7,562 bases of DNA from Clostridia bacterium (GTDB taxonomy: Bacteria > Bacillota > Clostridia > Oscillospirales > CAG-272), in the NCBI GenBank assembly GCA_900753285.1, contig CAADYN010000235.1:1-7562 (forward strand), given 5' to 3'. The position numbers and the translations under genes are program-made. The notes under the pieces are model-generated. The model did not search any database. It was not told the DNA's origin and saw only the letters and a program-made list of their open reading frames with translations. Shown here piece by piece: positions 1 to 6,182 of the stretch (within the stretch, counting starts at the first letter, position 1; each line of letters begins with the position of its first letter).

Positions 1-752
1 TCCTCGACGTAACTCCTCTGTCACTCGGTATTGAAACTCTCGGCGGCGTATTCAACCGTATCATCGACAGAAACACCACAATTCCGGTAAAGAAGAGCCA
101 GGTTTACTCCACTGCGGCTGACGGTCAGACCTCCGTTGAAATTCACGTGCTCCAGGGCGAACGCGATATGGCAGCCGGAAACACCACACTCGGACGCTTC
201 ATCCTTGACGGTATCACACCTGCACCGCGCGGAGTTCCGCAGATTGAAGTTACATTCGATATCGACGCAAACGGTATTGTAAACGTATCCGCTACAGATA
301 AGGGCACAGGAAAGGAACAGCACATCACCATCACTTCTTCCACCAATATGTCCAAGGAAGACATCGACCGTGCAGTTAAGGAAGCTGAAAAGTTCGCGGC
401 TGAGGACAAGAAGAACAAGGAAGCCGTTGAAGTTAAGAACAAGGCTGAGCAGATGATTTACCAGAGCGAAAAGAGCCTCTCCGACATGGGCGACAAGGTG
501 TCCGACAGCGATAAGGCTCCCGTAAGAGAAGCTATAGATAAGCTGAAGGAAACCATCAAGTCAAACGACGTAGACGCTATTAAGGCTGATACCGAAGCTC
601 TCGAGAAGGCATTCTATCCTATCGCAGAGAAGATGTACGCTCAGCAGCAGGGTCAGCCCGGTGCGGATAACGGTGCAAATGGCGGTACACAGCAGAGCAG
701 CGACGGCAACACCTACTACAGCTCCGATTTTGAAGACAAGTCAGGCAACTGA
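1..752 (+). CDS. dnaK: Chaperone protein DnaK (Hsp70), 3' part only
   Basis: ATP-driven cytosolic chaperone that binds exposed hydrophobic peptide segments, working with DnaJ and GrpE. The reading frame is codon phase 3 (first full codon at 3) and runs 249 residues to the TGA at 750-752. The visible part opens at the interdomain linker (LDVTPLSLGIETLGG), so the ATPase domain lies upstream and the substrate-binding domain is complete. The beta-sandwich covers about fragment residues 1-115, with the family motifs NTTIP, TAADGQTSVEIHVLQGER and FDIDANGIVNVSA. The helical lid follows from SKEDIDRAVKEAEKFAAEDK (about 117) to about 215, then a Q/G/N-rich flexible tail. Family proteins are about 610-640 residues, so roughly 370 are missing. 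The extreme C-terminus ends DFEDKSGN rather than in the very acidic tail common in the family. It is followed by dnaJ after 144 bases. In relatives the operon is repressed by HrcA at CIRCE, which would lie upstream of this window. Identification is secure. Confidence 0.98.
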   Translation, partial: LDVTPLSLGIETLGGVFNRIIDRNTTIPVKKSQVYSTAADGQTSVEIHVLQGERDMAAGNTTLGRFILDGITPAPRGVPQIEVTFDIDANGIVNVSATDKGTGKEQHITITSSTNMSKEDIDRAVKEAEKFAAEDKKNKEAVEVKNKAEQMIYQSEKSLSDMGDKVSDSDKAPVREAIDKLKETIKSNDVDAIKADTEALEKAFYPIAEKMYAQQQGQPGADNGANGGTQQSSDGNTYYSSDFEDKSGN

Positions 753-788
753 TGATTAACTTAAAGAAAGATAAAAACGTAATATAAA

Positions 789-830
789 CCACGAGGGCGG
801 GGAAAAAGAGAATCTCCGCCCTATACGTGG
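789..830 (+). promoter_or_regulatory. Strong stem-loop between dnaK and dnaJ (candidate attenuator or mRNA processing/stability element)
   Basis: CCACG (789-793) pairs with CGTGG (826-830). AGGCGG-type bases 794-803 pair with 813-822 (ten pairs including one G-T), a three-base bulge ATA sits at 823-825, and the loop is nine bases, 804-812. The stem is GC-rich and stable, but no T-run follows (TGAAAGAGAAATTTTG), so it is not a classical intrinsic terminator. Inference: it could partly terminate transcription, protect the 3' end of dnaK mRNA or mark a cleavage site. Any of these would give more DnaK than DnaJ from one operon. Confidence 0.7.
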
Positions 831-886
831 TGAAAGAGAAATTTTGATAAGCATCCTTTGTTTTATGCTGAAACACTACGGATGTC

Positions 887-893
887 GGAGGAG
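887..893 (+). promoter_or_regulatory. Ribosome binding site of dnaJ
   Basis: GGAGGAG lies 3 bases (5 from the GGAGG core) before the ATG at 897. It decides the dnaJ start against the in-frame TTG at 858, which has no Shine-Dalgarno sequence and would add 13 residues not seen in DnaJ proteins. Confidence 0.85.
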
Positions 894-896
894 CTT

Positions 897-2039
897 ATGG
901 CTGATACAAAAAGAGATTATTATGAGGTGCTCGGAGTCGACAAGAACGCCGATGAAGCTACCATAAAAAAAGCATACAGAACACTCGCAAAGAAATACCA
1001 TCCCGATATGAATCCCGGCGACAAGGAAGCGGAAGCTAAGTTCAAGGAAGTAAACGAGGCTTACGACGTGCTCTCTGACCCGGATAAGAAGGCAAAATAC
1101 GATCAGTACGGTCACGCCGCGTTTGATCCTTCTGCCGGAGGAGGCGCGGGATTCGGCGGCTTCGGCGATTTCGGCGGATTTGATATAAACGATATCTTCT
1201 CAAGCTTCTTCGGCGGAGCGTCGGGCGGCTCAACGAGAAGAAACGGACCCGTAAGAGGAGACGACATTACAGTAAGACTTACCATCTCCTTTGAAGAATC
1301 CGTCTTCGGCTGCAAAAAGGAAGTATCGTACAATAAGATACAGAAGTGCGCGGACTGCTCGGGAACAGGTGCGGCAAAAGGCTCATCCCCCAAGACCTGC
1401 TCAGCCTGCGGAGGAAGCGGTCAGGTCAGAGTTCAGCAGAGAACGCCGTTCGGTATCATGCAGACTCAAAAGACCTGCGACACCTGCCACGGTACAGGTA
1501 AGATTATAGAAAACAAGTGTCCGAATTGCCGCGGTACCGGATTTGTTCGCGTTCCGAAGAAGCTTGAAGTCAATATTCCCGCGGGCATAGACGACGGACA
1601 GCAGCTCTCCCTCAGATATCAGGGAAGCGACGGCATGAACGGTGGTAACGCGGGAGACCTCTACATTATCATCAGCGTCCGTCCTCATTCCGTATTTGAA
1701 AGAGACGGCGACGACCTCTACTGCGAAGTCCCGATAACATACGCAGAGGCAACTCTCGGAGCGGAGATAGAAATACCCACTCTCGAAGGCTCGATGAAAT
1801 ACACAATCCCCGAAGGAACTCAGACGGGAACAGTATTCACGCTCAGAAACAAGGGCGTTACGAGAGTAAACTCAAAGGTAAGAGGAAATCTTTACATTAC
1901 AGTTGTAGTGGAAGTTCCGAAGAACCTTACATCCGAGCAGAAGAACCTCCTTGAAAAGTTCGCGGCATCCTGCGGAGAAAGCAACTACTCAAAGAGAACG
2001 AGCTTCTTCAAACGCATATTCAACAAGAAAGATAATTAA
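897..2039 (+). CDS. dnaJ: Chaperone protein DnaJ (Hsp40, type I)
   Basis: Cytosolic co-chaperone that delivers unfolded substrates to DnaK and stimulates its ATPase. The protein is 380 residues, the usual length, with all type I domains in order. The J domain is residues 5-72 with the HPD motif at 35-37, followed by a G/F-rich linker at about 81-110. The zinc-binding region has four CxxCxGxG repeats: C151/C154, C168/C171, C194/C197 and C208/C211. The C-terminal substrate-binding domains run from about 218 to 345. All eight zinc ligands are present. The tail ends in a basic stretch (SKRTSFFKRIFNKKDN). ATG 897 is chosen because of the GGAGGAG just upstream and the standard N-terminus DYYEVLGV. 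It sits downstream of dnaK and 13 bases upstream of prmA, so it is part of the heat-shock operon. The preceding stem-loop may lower its dose relative to DnaK. Nothing suggests damage. Confidence 0.98.
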   Translation: MADTKRDYYEVLGVDKNADEATIKKAYRTLAKKYHPDMNPGDKEAEAKFKEVNEAYDVLSDPDKKAKYDQYGHAAFDPSAGGGAGFGGFGDFGGFDINDIFSSFFGGASGGSTRRNGPVRGDDITVRLTISFEESVFGCKKEVSYNKIQKCADCSGTGAAKGSSPKTCSACGGSGQVRVQQRTPFGIMQTQKTCDTCHGTGKIIENKCPNCRGTGFVRVPKKLEVNIPAGIDDGQQLSLRYQGSDGMNGGNAGDLYIIISVRPHSVFERDGDDLYCEVPITYAEATLGAEIEIPTLEGSMKYTIPEGTQTGTVFTLRNKGVTRVNSKVRGNLYITVVVEVPKNLTSEQKNLLEKFAASCGESNYSKRTSFFKRIFNKKDN

Positions 2040-2052
2040 TCAGGAGAATACA

Positions 2053-2994
2053 ATGGACGACAACAAAAGCTGGGTTCAGATAAAAGTCACCTGCGACTCA
2101 AAGGACGCCGAGGTAGTTGAGGGAGTCATGTCAATGGTCGACAACGGACTTATGATAGAGGATTATTCCGACGTTGACGATATCCTTGACGGAGTTTATG
2201 CCGACCTCATCGACGACACAATACTTGAAGCCGACAGAACCAGAACGGCAGTCTCGGTATTTGTCTCAACTATAAAATCCCCTGCCGAAAGCGAGCTTTT
2301 CATTAAGCAGAGACTCGACGACAGTAATATCGACTACACTATCGAGCATATCGGAGTGAACGAAGAGGACTGGGCAAATTCTTGGAAGAAATACTATAAG
2401 CCGATTAAAACCGGACGCAGACTTGTTATCGTTCCCGTTTGGGAGACATACGAAAAGCAGCCGGGAGAGACAATCGTGCTCATGGAACCCGGAATGGCAT
2501 TCGGTACAGGCACTCACGAAACGACCAGACTTTGCGCCGGATTTGTTGAGGACTACGTTAACGAAGGCTGCAAGGTGCTTGACGTCGGATGCGGTTCGGG
2601 TATACTTGCCATAGCTGCGTCAAAGCTCGGAGCGGGAAGCTGTTTCGCGTGCGATATTGACCCTGTCGCCATAAAAGTAGCCAAGGAAAACACGGAGCTG
2701 AACCATACTCCGAACGTAGAATGCGCAGTCTCCGACCTTTTGAAGCAGGCTCCTATTCCCGAAGGCGGATATGACGTTGTTGTGTCGAATATCGTAGCGG
2801 ACGTTATCATAAGACTGTCCCCCGATGTAGACAAATATCTCGCGAAAAACGGCACATACATCGTCTCCGGCATAATCGAAGAAAGAGCGCAGGAAGTCCT
2901 CGACGCGCTTGACAGAGACGGATACAAGCCGGTTGCCGAGAGATACGAAAACGGATGGTACGCCGCAGCTTTAAAGAGAAAGAGCGAAATCTAA
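2053..2994 (+). CDS. prmA: Ribosomal protein L11 methyltransferase PrmA
   Basis: S-adenosylmethionine-dependent enzyme that trimethylates lysines and the N-terminus of ribosomal protein L11 in the cytoplasm. The protein is 313 residues, within the family range. The N-terminal ferredoxin-like L11-recognition domain is about residues 1-100. The linker and signature EDWANSWKKYYKP follows at about 105-117. The class I methyltransferase domain then has the PrmA hallmark EPGMAFGTGTHETT (145-158), the SAM-binding glycine motif VLDVGCGSG (175-183), the acidic strand CDIDP (200-204) and the active-site-like motif SNIVAD (245-250). The start is set by AGGAG at 2042-2046, six bases before the ATG. It follows dnaJ by 13 bases, the same order as in the Bacillus dnaK operon, so it is expected to be co-transcribed and heat-inducible. 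The rsmE and mtaB-type genes found next in Bacillus are absent, because a terminator follows at once. Confidence 0.96.
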   Translation: MDDNKSWVQIKVTCDSKDAEVVEGVMSMVDNGLMIEDYSDVDDILDGVYADLIDDTILEADRTRTAVSVFVSTIKSPAESELFIKQRLDDSNIDYTIEHIGVNEEDWANSWKKYYKPIKTGRRLVIVPVWETYEKQPGETIVLMEPGMAFGTGTHETTRLCAGFVEDYVNEGCKVLDVGCGSGILAIAASKLGAGSCFACDIDPVAIKVAKENTELNHTPNVECAVSDLLKQAPIPEGGYDVVVSNIVADVIIRLSPDVDKYLAKNGTYIVSGIIEERAQEVLDALDRDGYKPVAERYENGWYAAALKRKSEI

Positions 2995-3001
2995 CAAAAT
3001 C

Positions 3002-3042
3002 AAAACGGCAGAACGAGCTTCGGCTTTGACTGTCGTTTTTTT
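3002..3042 (+). terminator. Intrinsic terminator after prmA
   Basis: AAAACGGCAG (3002-3011) pairs with CTGTCGTTTT (3030-3039) over ten pairs with one G-T. An inner AGC-TTCG-GCT mini-hairpin lies at 3016-3025. T7 (3036-3042) overlaps and follows the descending arm. It marks the end of the dnaK-dnaJ-prmA transcript, only 8 bases past the prmA stop. Confidence 0.88.
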
Positions 3043-3045
3043 CTC

Positions 3046-3074
3046 TTGAAATAAGAACAAATTCATGGTATAAT
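3046..3074 (+). promoter_or_regulatory. Extended -10 sigma-A promoter of the SGNH hydrolase gene
   Basis: The -35 box TTGAAA (3046-3051) and a perfect -10 box TATAAT (3069-3074) are separated by an optimal 17 bases. TGG directly before the -10 box gives the extended -10 motif. Transcription should start near 3081, giving a short leader of about 26 bases. It starts four bases after the T-run of the preceding terminator, so the next gene is an independent, probably constitutive unit. Confidence 0.88.
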
Positions 3075-3106
3075 CGCTGTAACACAAAATCGAGAGGTAA
3101 AACAAA

Positions 3107-3739
3107 ATGAAAGTTCTTTACATGGGCGACTCCATAACGGACGCCGGAAGAAACAGAGCCGCGGGAAGTCAGGTAGCCATAGGTCAGGGATATCCGCTTC
3201 TCACCTCGGCATATCTCGGAATGAAATATCCGGGAAAGTTTGAATTCATCAATAACGGAATCAGCGGAAACCGTATCGTAGACCTGTACGCGAGAATCAA
3301 AGCCGACGTGTGGAATCATGAACCCGACGTTCTCAGCATACTCATCGGAGTGAACGACGTGTGGCATGAGTTCGGCGGCAGAAACGGTGTTGAAACCGAG
3401 AGATTCGACAAGGTTTACCGTATGTTCATCGACGATACATTAAATGTGCTCCCGAATATCAAAATCATGATTCTCGAGCCGTTTGTACTGTGCGCATCCG
3501 CTACCGAAGGAAACTACGACGCATTCCGTGAAGAGGTCGAGAAGAGAGCAGCGGTATCAAAGAAAATCGCGGAGGACAAGGGACTTGTTTTCGTTCCTCT
3601 GCAAAAGATGTTCGACGAAGCCGCGAAAAATCCCGACGCGTCATACTGGATTGCTGACGGAGTACATCCCACACCCGCCGGACACGCTCTCATCGCGGAA
3701 AAATGGATAGAAGCGTTCGAGAAAAATATCAATAAATAA
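3107..3739 (+). CDS. Cytoplasmic SGNH/GDSL-family hydrolase (putative carbohydrate acetylesterase or acyl-esterase)
   Basis: Serine hydrolase of the SGNH superfamily, whose members cleave esters such as acetyl groups on sugars or acyl chains. The substrate cannot be read from the sequence. The protein is 210 residues, one compact domain. Block I is GDSIT (7-11) with nucleophile Ser9. Block II is NNGISGN (49-55) with the oxyanion Gly54. Block III is GVND (81-84) with Asn83. Block V is DGVHP (184-188) with Asp184 and His187. All four SGNH catalytic positions are intact. There is no signal peptide or membrane segment, so it should act inside the cell, for example on imported acetylated oligosaccharides (inference). 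ATG 3107 is chosen because the family motif begins within ten residues and GAGAGG (3092-3097) lies upstream. It stands alone between two terminator-like hairpins with its own promoter, apparently unrelated in function to the flanking operons. Confidence 0.9.
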   Translation: MKVLYMGDSITDAGRNRAAGSQVAIGQGYPLLTSAYLGMKYPGKFEFINNGISGNRIVDLYARIKADVWNHEPDVLSILIGVNDVWHEFGGRNGVETERFDKVYRMFIDDTLNVLPNIKIMILEPFVLCASATEGNYDAFREEVEKRAAVSKKIAEDKGLVFVPLQKMFDEAAKNPDASYWIADGVHPTPAGHALIAEKWIEAFEKNINK

Positions 3740-3745
3740 TGATTT

Positions 3746-3767
3746 GCCGCTGTAACAGGCGGTTTTT
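3746..3767 (+). terminator. Short terminator-like hairpin after the SGNH hydrolase gene
   Basis: GCCGC (3746-3750) pairs with GCGGT (3759-3763; the outer pair is G-T), with a loop of eight bases that can tighten by TG-CA pairing. A run of five T follows at 3763-3767. The stem is short, so termination may be incomplete. It lies 6 bases past the stop codon, where a terminator is expected. Confidence 0.6.
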
Positions 3768-3769
3768 CA

Positions 3770-3799
3770 TTGCCCGAAATTTGTGTAAAGTGATATAAT
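3770..3799 (+). promoter_or_regulatory. Upstream copy of a tandem promoter pair
   Basis: TTGCCC (3770-3775, weak -35), an 18-base spacer, and perfect TATAAT (3794-3799) preceded by TGA, an extended -10 motif. The -35 box is poor, but an extended -10 often compensates. The core AAAGTG-N-TATAAT is repeated 36 bases downstream. Confidence 0.6.
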
Positions 3800-3805
3800 T
3801 ACCGC

Positions 3806-3835
3806 TTGACGTATGTTATCGGAAAGTGTTATAAT
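3806..3835 (+). promoter_or_regulatory. Main sigma-A promoter of the small membrane protein-tilS-hpt-ftsH operon
   Basis: TTGACG (3806-3811; five of six consensus bases), an 18-base spacer, and perfect TATAAT (3830-3835) with TGT before it as an extended -10. The predicted start of transcription is near 3842, leaving a leader of about 22 bases before the GTG at 3864. No other promoter of this quality was found before ftsH, so it probably serves the whole operon. Confidence 0.82.
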
Positions 3836-3852
3836 AAGAAAAGTGAATAATC

Positions 3853-3857
3853 GGAGG
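3853..3857 (+). promoter_or_regulatory. Ribosome binding site of the small membrane protein
   Basis: GGAGG lies six bases before GTG 3864 and fixes that start. The longer reading frame opening at 3813 begins inside the promoter, before the predicted transcription start, and cannot be the true start. The ATG at 3862 is out of frame. Confidence 0.82.
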
Positions 3858-3863
3858 AATAAT

Positions 3864-4124
3864 GTGAAAAAGAACAACCGAAAATATTTTTCCGACATTT
3901 CAATACTGACCTTGCTTGTGCTTGTCATGAGCGCGCTGTACATACTTTATTTTGTTGCCGAAATGAAGAACTCGAGCGAGCTTTTTCTCTTGGCTTATAC
4001 CAGCGTACCGTACATGATGGAGCATATTCTCGCGGGAGTGACGGTTTTTCTCGCTTTTGCTGTGATTGATGCAAAAATTAATGATAAATGTATGACAAAG
4101 ACGGATGGCGATAATAATGAATGA
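3864..4124 (+). CDS. Small two-helix membrane protein of unknown function
   Basis: I do not recognise this gene. From GTG 3864 it encodes 86 residues. A short basic N-terminus (MKKNNRK) is followed by hydrophobic helix 1 at about residues 12-32 (from ISILTLLVL to LYFVA). A loop of about 22 residues (33-54) comes next, then helix 2 at about 55-70 (ILAGVTVFLAFAVID) and a polar, charged tail ending DGDNNE. By the positive-inside rule both ends should be cytoplasmic with the loop outside. There is no signal peptidase site, coiled coil or catalytic motif, so it does not look like DivIC or FtsL, which often sit upstream of tilS in Firmicutes. A strong promoter and GGAGG site support real expression. 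Its stop codon overlaps the start of tilS, so the two are probably translationally coupled. A membrane-associated partner of FtsH is conceivable but only a guess from position. Confidence 0.8.
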   Translation: MKKNNRKYFSDISILTLLVLVMSALYILYFVAEMKNSSELFLLAYTSVPYMMEHILAGVTVFLAFAVIDAKINDKCMTKTDGDNNE

Positions 4125-5559
4125 GGTAAACGGCGCGGCTAAGAACAAAAAACAGAATAACATAACCTCGCGCGTCAGAAGCTCATTTTTAAGCGCCATA
4201 GAGAAATACGGCATGGATACGCTGATGTCGTCTCACGGAGCTGTAGTAGCGGGATTTTCCGGCGGCGCGGACTCGATATGTATGCTGTACCTGCTGAACG
4301 AATACTGCACGGAGCACGGAATAAAGCTCATAGCGGCGCACGTGAACCATATGATACGAGGGGACGACGCCGACTCGGACGAAAGCTTCTGCCGCGATTT
4401 TGCCGAGAGACACGGGATAGAGATAGAGGTAAAAAAAGCCGACGTTCCCGCTCTCGCAAAGGAGATGGGCAAAGGTACGGAGGAGACTGCGCGGCTTGTG
4501 AGATATGGATTCTTTGACGAGCTTGCCGAAAAATACGGAGCCGTGACAGCAACCGCACACAACGCAAGCGACAACGCGGAAACCGTGATTTTCAATATGC
4601 TTCGAGGATGCGGAACACACGGGCTCGGCGGTATACTTCCTGTTCGCGAGGGAAAATTCATCCGTCCGCTCATTGAAGTAAGCGGTGAAGACATACGAGA
4701 GTTCTGCCGCGAAAACGGGATAGAATATGTTTACGACAAAACAAATTCCGACACCGACTACACCCGAAACTATATCCGCCATGTCGTAATGCCTTCCCTC
4801 GAAAAACTGAACCCAAGTCCCGCGCTCTCCATAGCAAAAATGAGCGGAATAGCAAGGCGCGACGATGATTTTATCGAAAAAACCGCCCGTGAAGCTCTCG
4901 GGGACAGGACATATATCCCGAGGGATGAAGTAAAAACTCTGCATGAAGCACTGTCCTGCCGTATGCTCGTTATGCTCTACAACCGCACAAAAAAGACAGA
5001 CTCAACGATAGAAGAGCGGCATATAAATGAAATAGTCTCCCTCGTGAAGAGTACGAAAAGCGAAGCTTACGTCTCAGTCCCCGGGAATATGCGCGCGGTT
5101 GTCGAGAGGGATAGGGTGTACTTTGCCGCCGCGGAAGAAGAAAAAGGAGAAAAATCCGGCGAATTTATATACCCTCGTGACGGTAGTGTGTACAAAAACG
5201 GGATGTATCTCGTAACGATTTCACCAAAAGACCACAATGCACATATAAAACTCAGCCAAGATGAAGAAAATATTTACAAATTATCTACATTGAAGTCGTT
5301 CGGATTTGATAAAATAAAAGATACATTGATTATAAGAAACCGCGCGGAAGGCGACAGCTATGTGTGCGGCGGAATGCGTCGGAGAGTGAAAAAGCTCTTC
5401 GTCGACAAAAAGCTGAGCCAAAGAGAAAAGTCCGCGATACCTCTTTTCTGCGACGGCGGCGGGATATTCTGGATACCGGGATTTGCCGCACGCGACGGAA
5501 TGGGAAAGAATACGGAAGAAAAGGCTCTCACAATACACGTTTATAAAAAGAATGAATAA
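4105..5559 (+). CDS. tilS: tRNA(Ile)-lysidine synthetase TilS
   Basis: Converts the wobble cytidine (C34) of the CAU-anticodon tRNA-Ile2 to lysidine, using ATP and lysine, so that it reads AUA as isoleucine. It is an essential cytosolic enzyme. The protein is 484 residues from ATG 4105, typical for the long form with C-terminal domains. The N-type PP-loop ATPase signature is FSGGADS (51-57). Family segments AAHVNHMIRGDDADSDE (77-93), TAHNASDNAET (150-160) and NSDTDYTRNYIRH (214-226) are all present. A C-terminal TilS domain covers about residues 400-484 (RAEGDSY, KKLFVDKKL, WIPGFAAR). The start is uncertain: ATG 4105 and ATG 4117 are in frame, and neither has a strong Shine-Dalgarno sequence. 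Both overlap the end of the preceding gene, which fits translational coupling. The 31-base gap to hpt indicates one operon. The genes here use AUA often, so demand for lysidine-modified tRNA is plausible. Confidence 0.96.
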   Translation: MAIIMNEVNGAAKNKKQNNITSRVRSSFLSAIEKYGMDTLMSSHGAVVAGFSGGADSICMLYLLNEYCTEHGIKLIAAHVNHMIRGDDADSDESFCRDFAERHGIEIEVKKADVPALAKEMGKGTEETARLVRYGFFDELAEKYGAVTATAHNASDNAETVIFNMLRGCGTHGLGGILPVREGKFIRPLIEVSGEDIREFCRENGIEYVYDKTNSDTDYTRNYIRHVVMPSLEKLNPSPALSIAKMSGIARRDDDFIEKTAREALGDRTYIPRDEVKTLHEALSCRMLVMLYNRTKKTDSTIEERHINEIVSLVKSTKSEAYVSVPGNMRAVVERDRVYFAAAEEEKGEKSGEFIYPRDGSVYKNGMYLVTISPKDHNAHIKLSQDEENIYKLSTLKSFGFDKIKDTLIIRNRAEGDSYVCGGMRRRVKKLFVDKKLSQREKSAIPLFCDGGGIFWIPGFAARDGMGKNTEEKALTIHVYKKNE

Positions 5560-5577
5560 TAAAATTCTGACTTTGAC

Positions 5578-5582
5578 GGAGG
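5578..5582 (+). promoter_or_regulatory. Ribosome binding site of hpt
   Basis: GGAGG (followed by AAAA) lies eight bases before ATG 5591. It selects this start over the in-frame ATG at 5553, which would overlap the end of tilS and add 13 residues outside the family alignment. Confidence 0.85.
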
Positions 5583-5590
5583 AAAACAGC

Positions 5591-6154
5591 ATGGCTCGCA
5601 CTTCAGTTCTTGATCGGGATATCGAAAAGGTACTTATTTCGCAGGAAGAAATAGAGAAGATAACCGATCGTATAGCGGACGAGATCGACAGGGATTACAA
5701 GGATTCAAAACGGCTTCTGCTTCTGTGCATACTCAAGGGAAGCGTCGTTTTCATGGGAGATCTTATGAAGAAAGTCTCGCTCCCGGTTGAGATTGACTTT
5801 ATGAAGGTTTCGTCATACGGCGGCGGCACATCCTCGACAGGCAGAATCAATATTATACTCGACCTTCACAGAAACGACCTGTCCGAATGCGATATCATAG
5901 TAGTTGAAGACATAATCGACAGCGGAAAAACTCTTTCGTACCTTACGGAATACTTAAAGATAGGCGGAGCAAAATCGGTAAAGACTTGCACTCTTCTCGA
6001 TAAGCCTTCCAGACGCGAGGTAGACTTTACGCCTGACTACAGAGGAGTCGAGATTCCCGATGAATTCGTGGTAGGCTACGGTCTTGACTACGCCGAACAG
6101 TACAGAGCGCTTCCGTATATCGGTATTCTGAAGCCCGAAGTCTACACAAAGTAA
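5591..6154 (+). CDS. hpt: Hypoxanthine (guanine) phosphoribosyltransferase
   Basis: Purine salvage enzyme that joins hypoxanthine or guanine to PRPP, giving IMP or GMP and pyrophosphate, in the cytosol. The protein is 187 residues, standard length. ILKGSVVFMGDL (47-58) carries the pyrophosphate-binding loop. SSYGGGTSSTG (74-84) is the mobile loop that closes over the active site. VVEDIIDSGKT (104-114) is the PRPP-binding signature with the E106-D107 pair and the likely catalytic base D110. Lys137 in LLDK and the segment IPDEFVVGYGLDYAE (155-169) form the purine and metal site. The start follows GGAGG at 5578. It lies 31 bases after tilS and 28 before ftsH, the order conserved across Firmicutes (called hprT in Bacillus). 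In Bacillus subtilis, TilS and HprT have been reported to form a complex that activates ftsH. Whether this applies here is untested. Confidence 0.97.
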   Translation: MARTSVLDRDIEKVLISQEEIEKITDRIADEIDRDYKDSKRLLLLCILKGSVVFMGDLMKKVSLPVEIDFMKVSSYGGGTSSTGRINIILDLHRNDLSECDIIVVEDIIDSGKTLSYLTEYLKIGGAKSVKTCTLLDKPSRREVDFTPDYRGVEIPDEFVVGYGLDYAEQYRALPYIGILKPEVYTK

Positions 6155-6170
6155 GTCAACCTGATTAACT

Positions 6171-6175
6171 GGAGG
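6171..6175 (+). promoter_or_regulatory. Ribosome binding site of ftsH
   Basis: GGAGG lies seven bases before TTG 6183 and fixes this unusual start codon. The next in-frame Met is about residue 61, which would delete the first membrane helix. Confidence 0.85.
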
Positions 6176-6182
6176 ATATAAA

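Noticed and set aside
21..323. 100-codon minus-strand frame opposite dnaK
   Set aside because: Shadow of the dnaK substrate-binding domain; the + strand protein matches the family throughout.
844..869. Possible promoter before dnaJ (TTGATA and TATGCT)
   Set aside because: The spacer is only 14 bases and the -10 box matches four of six positions; too poor to claim. A second weak pair (TTAACT 756-761, TAATAT 780-785, spacer 18) matches four of six at each box and is also not convincing.
858..896. TTG at 858 as the start of dnaJ
   Set aside because: No ribosome site upstream, and the extra 13 residues are foreign to DnaJ; ATG 897 follows GGAGGAG and gives the standard N-terminus.
1..896. CIRCE operator (HrcA site) in the visible part of the heat-shock operon
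   Set aside because: Looked for TTAGCACTC and its inverted partner GAGTGCTAA; neither was seen. It would be expected upstream of hrcA or grpE, outside the window.
1131..1220. Repeat-like GGCGGATTCGGC-type sequence
   Set aside because: This is the Gly/Phe-rich linker of DnaJ and its repetitive codons, not an independent repeat element.
2807..3367. 186-codon open frame on the minus strand spanning the prmA end, terminator and SGNH start
   Set aside because: It crosses a terminator and a promoter of confirmed + strand genes, has a low-complexity Arg/Phe-rich composition and no recognisable motif.
3740..3863. Riboswitch or small RNA in the gap before the small membrane gene
   Set aside because: The gap is accounted for by a terminator-like hairpin and two promoters; the leader after the second start is only about 22 bases, too short for a riboswitch.
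4189..4944. 251-codon open frame on the minus strand opposite tilS
   Set aside because: It lies wholly inside a motif-complete tilS gene, is rich in Cys, Arg and Val as expected of an antisense shadow, and shows no domain I can recognise.
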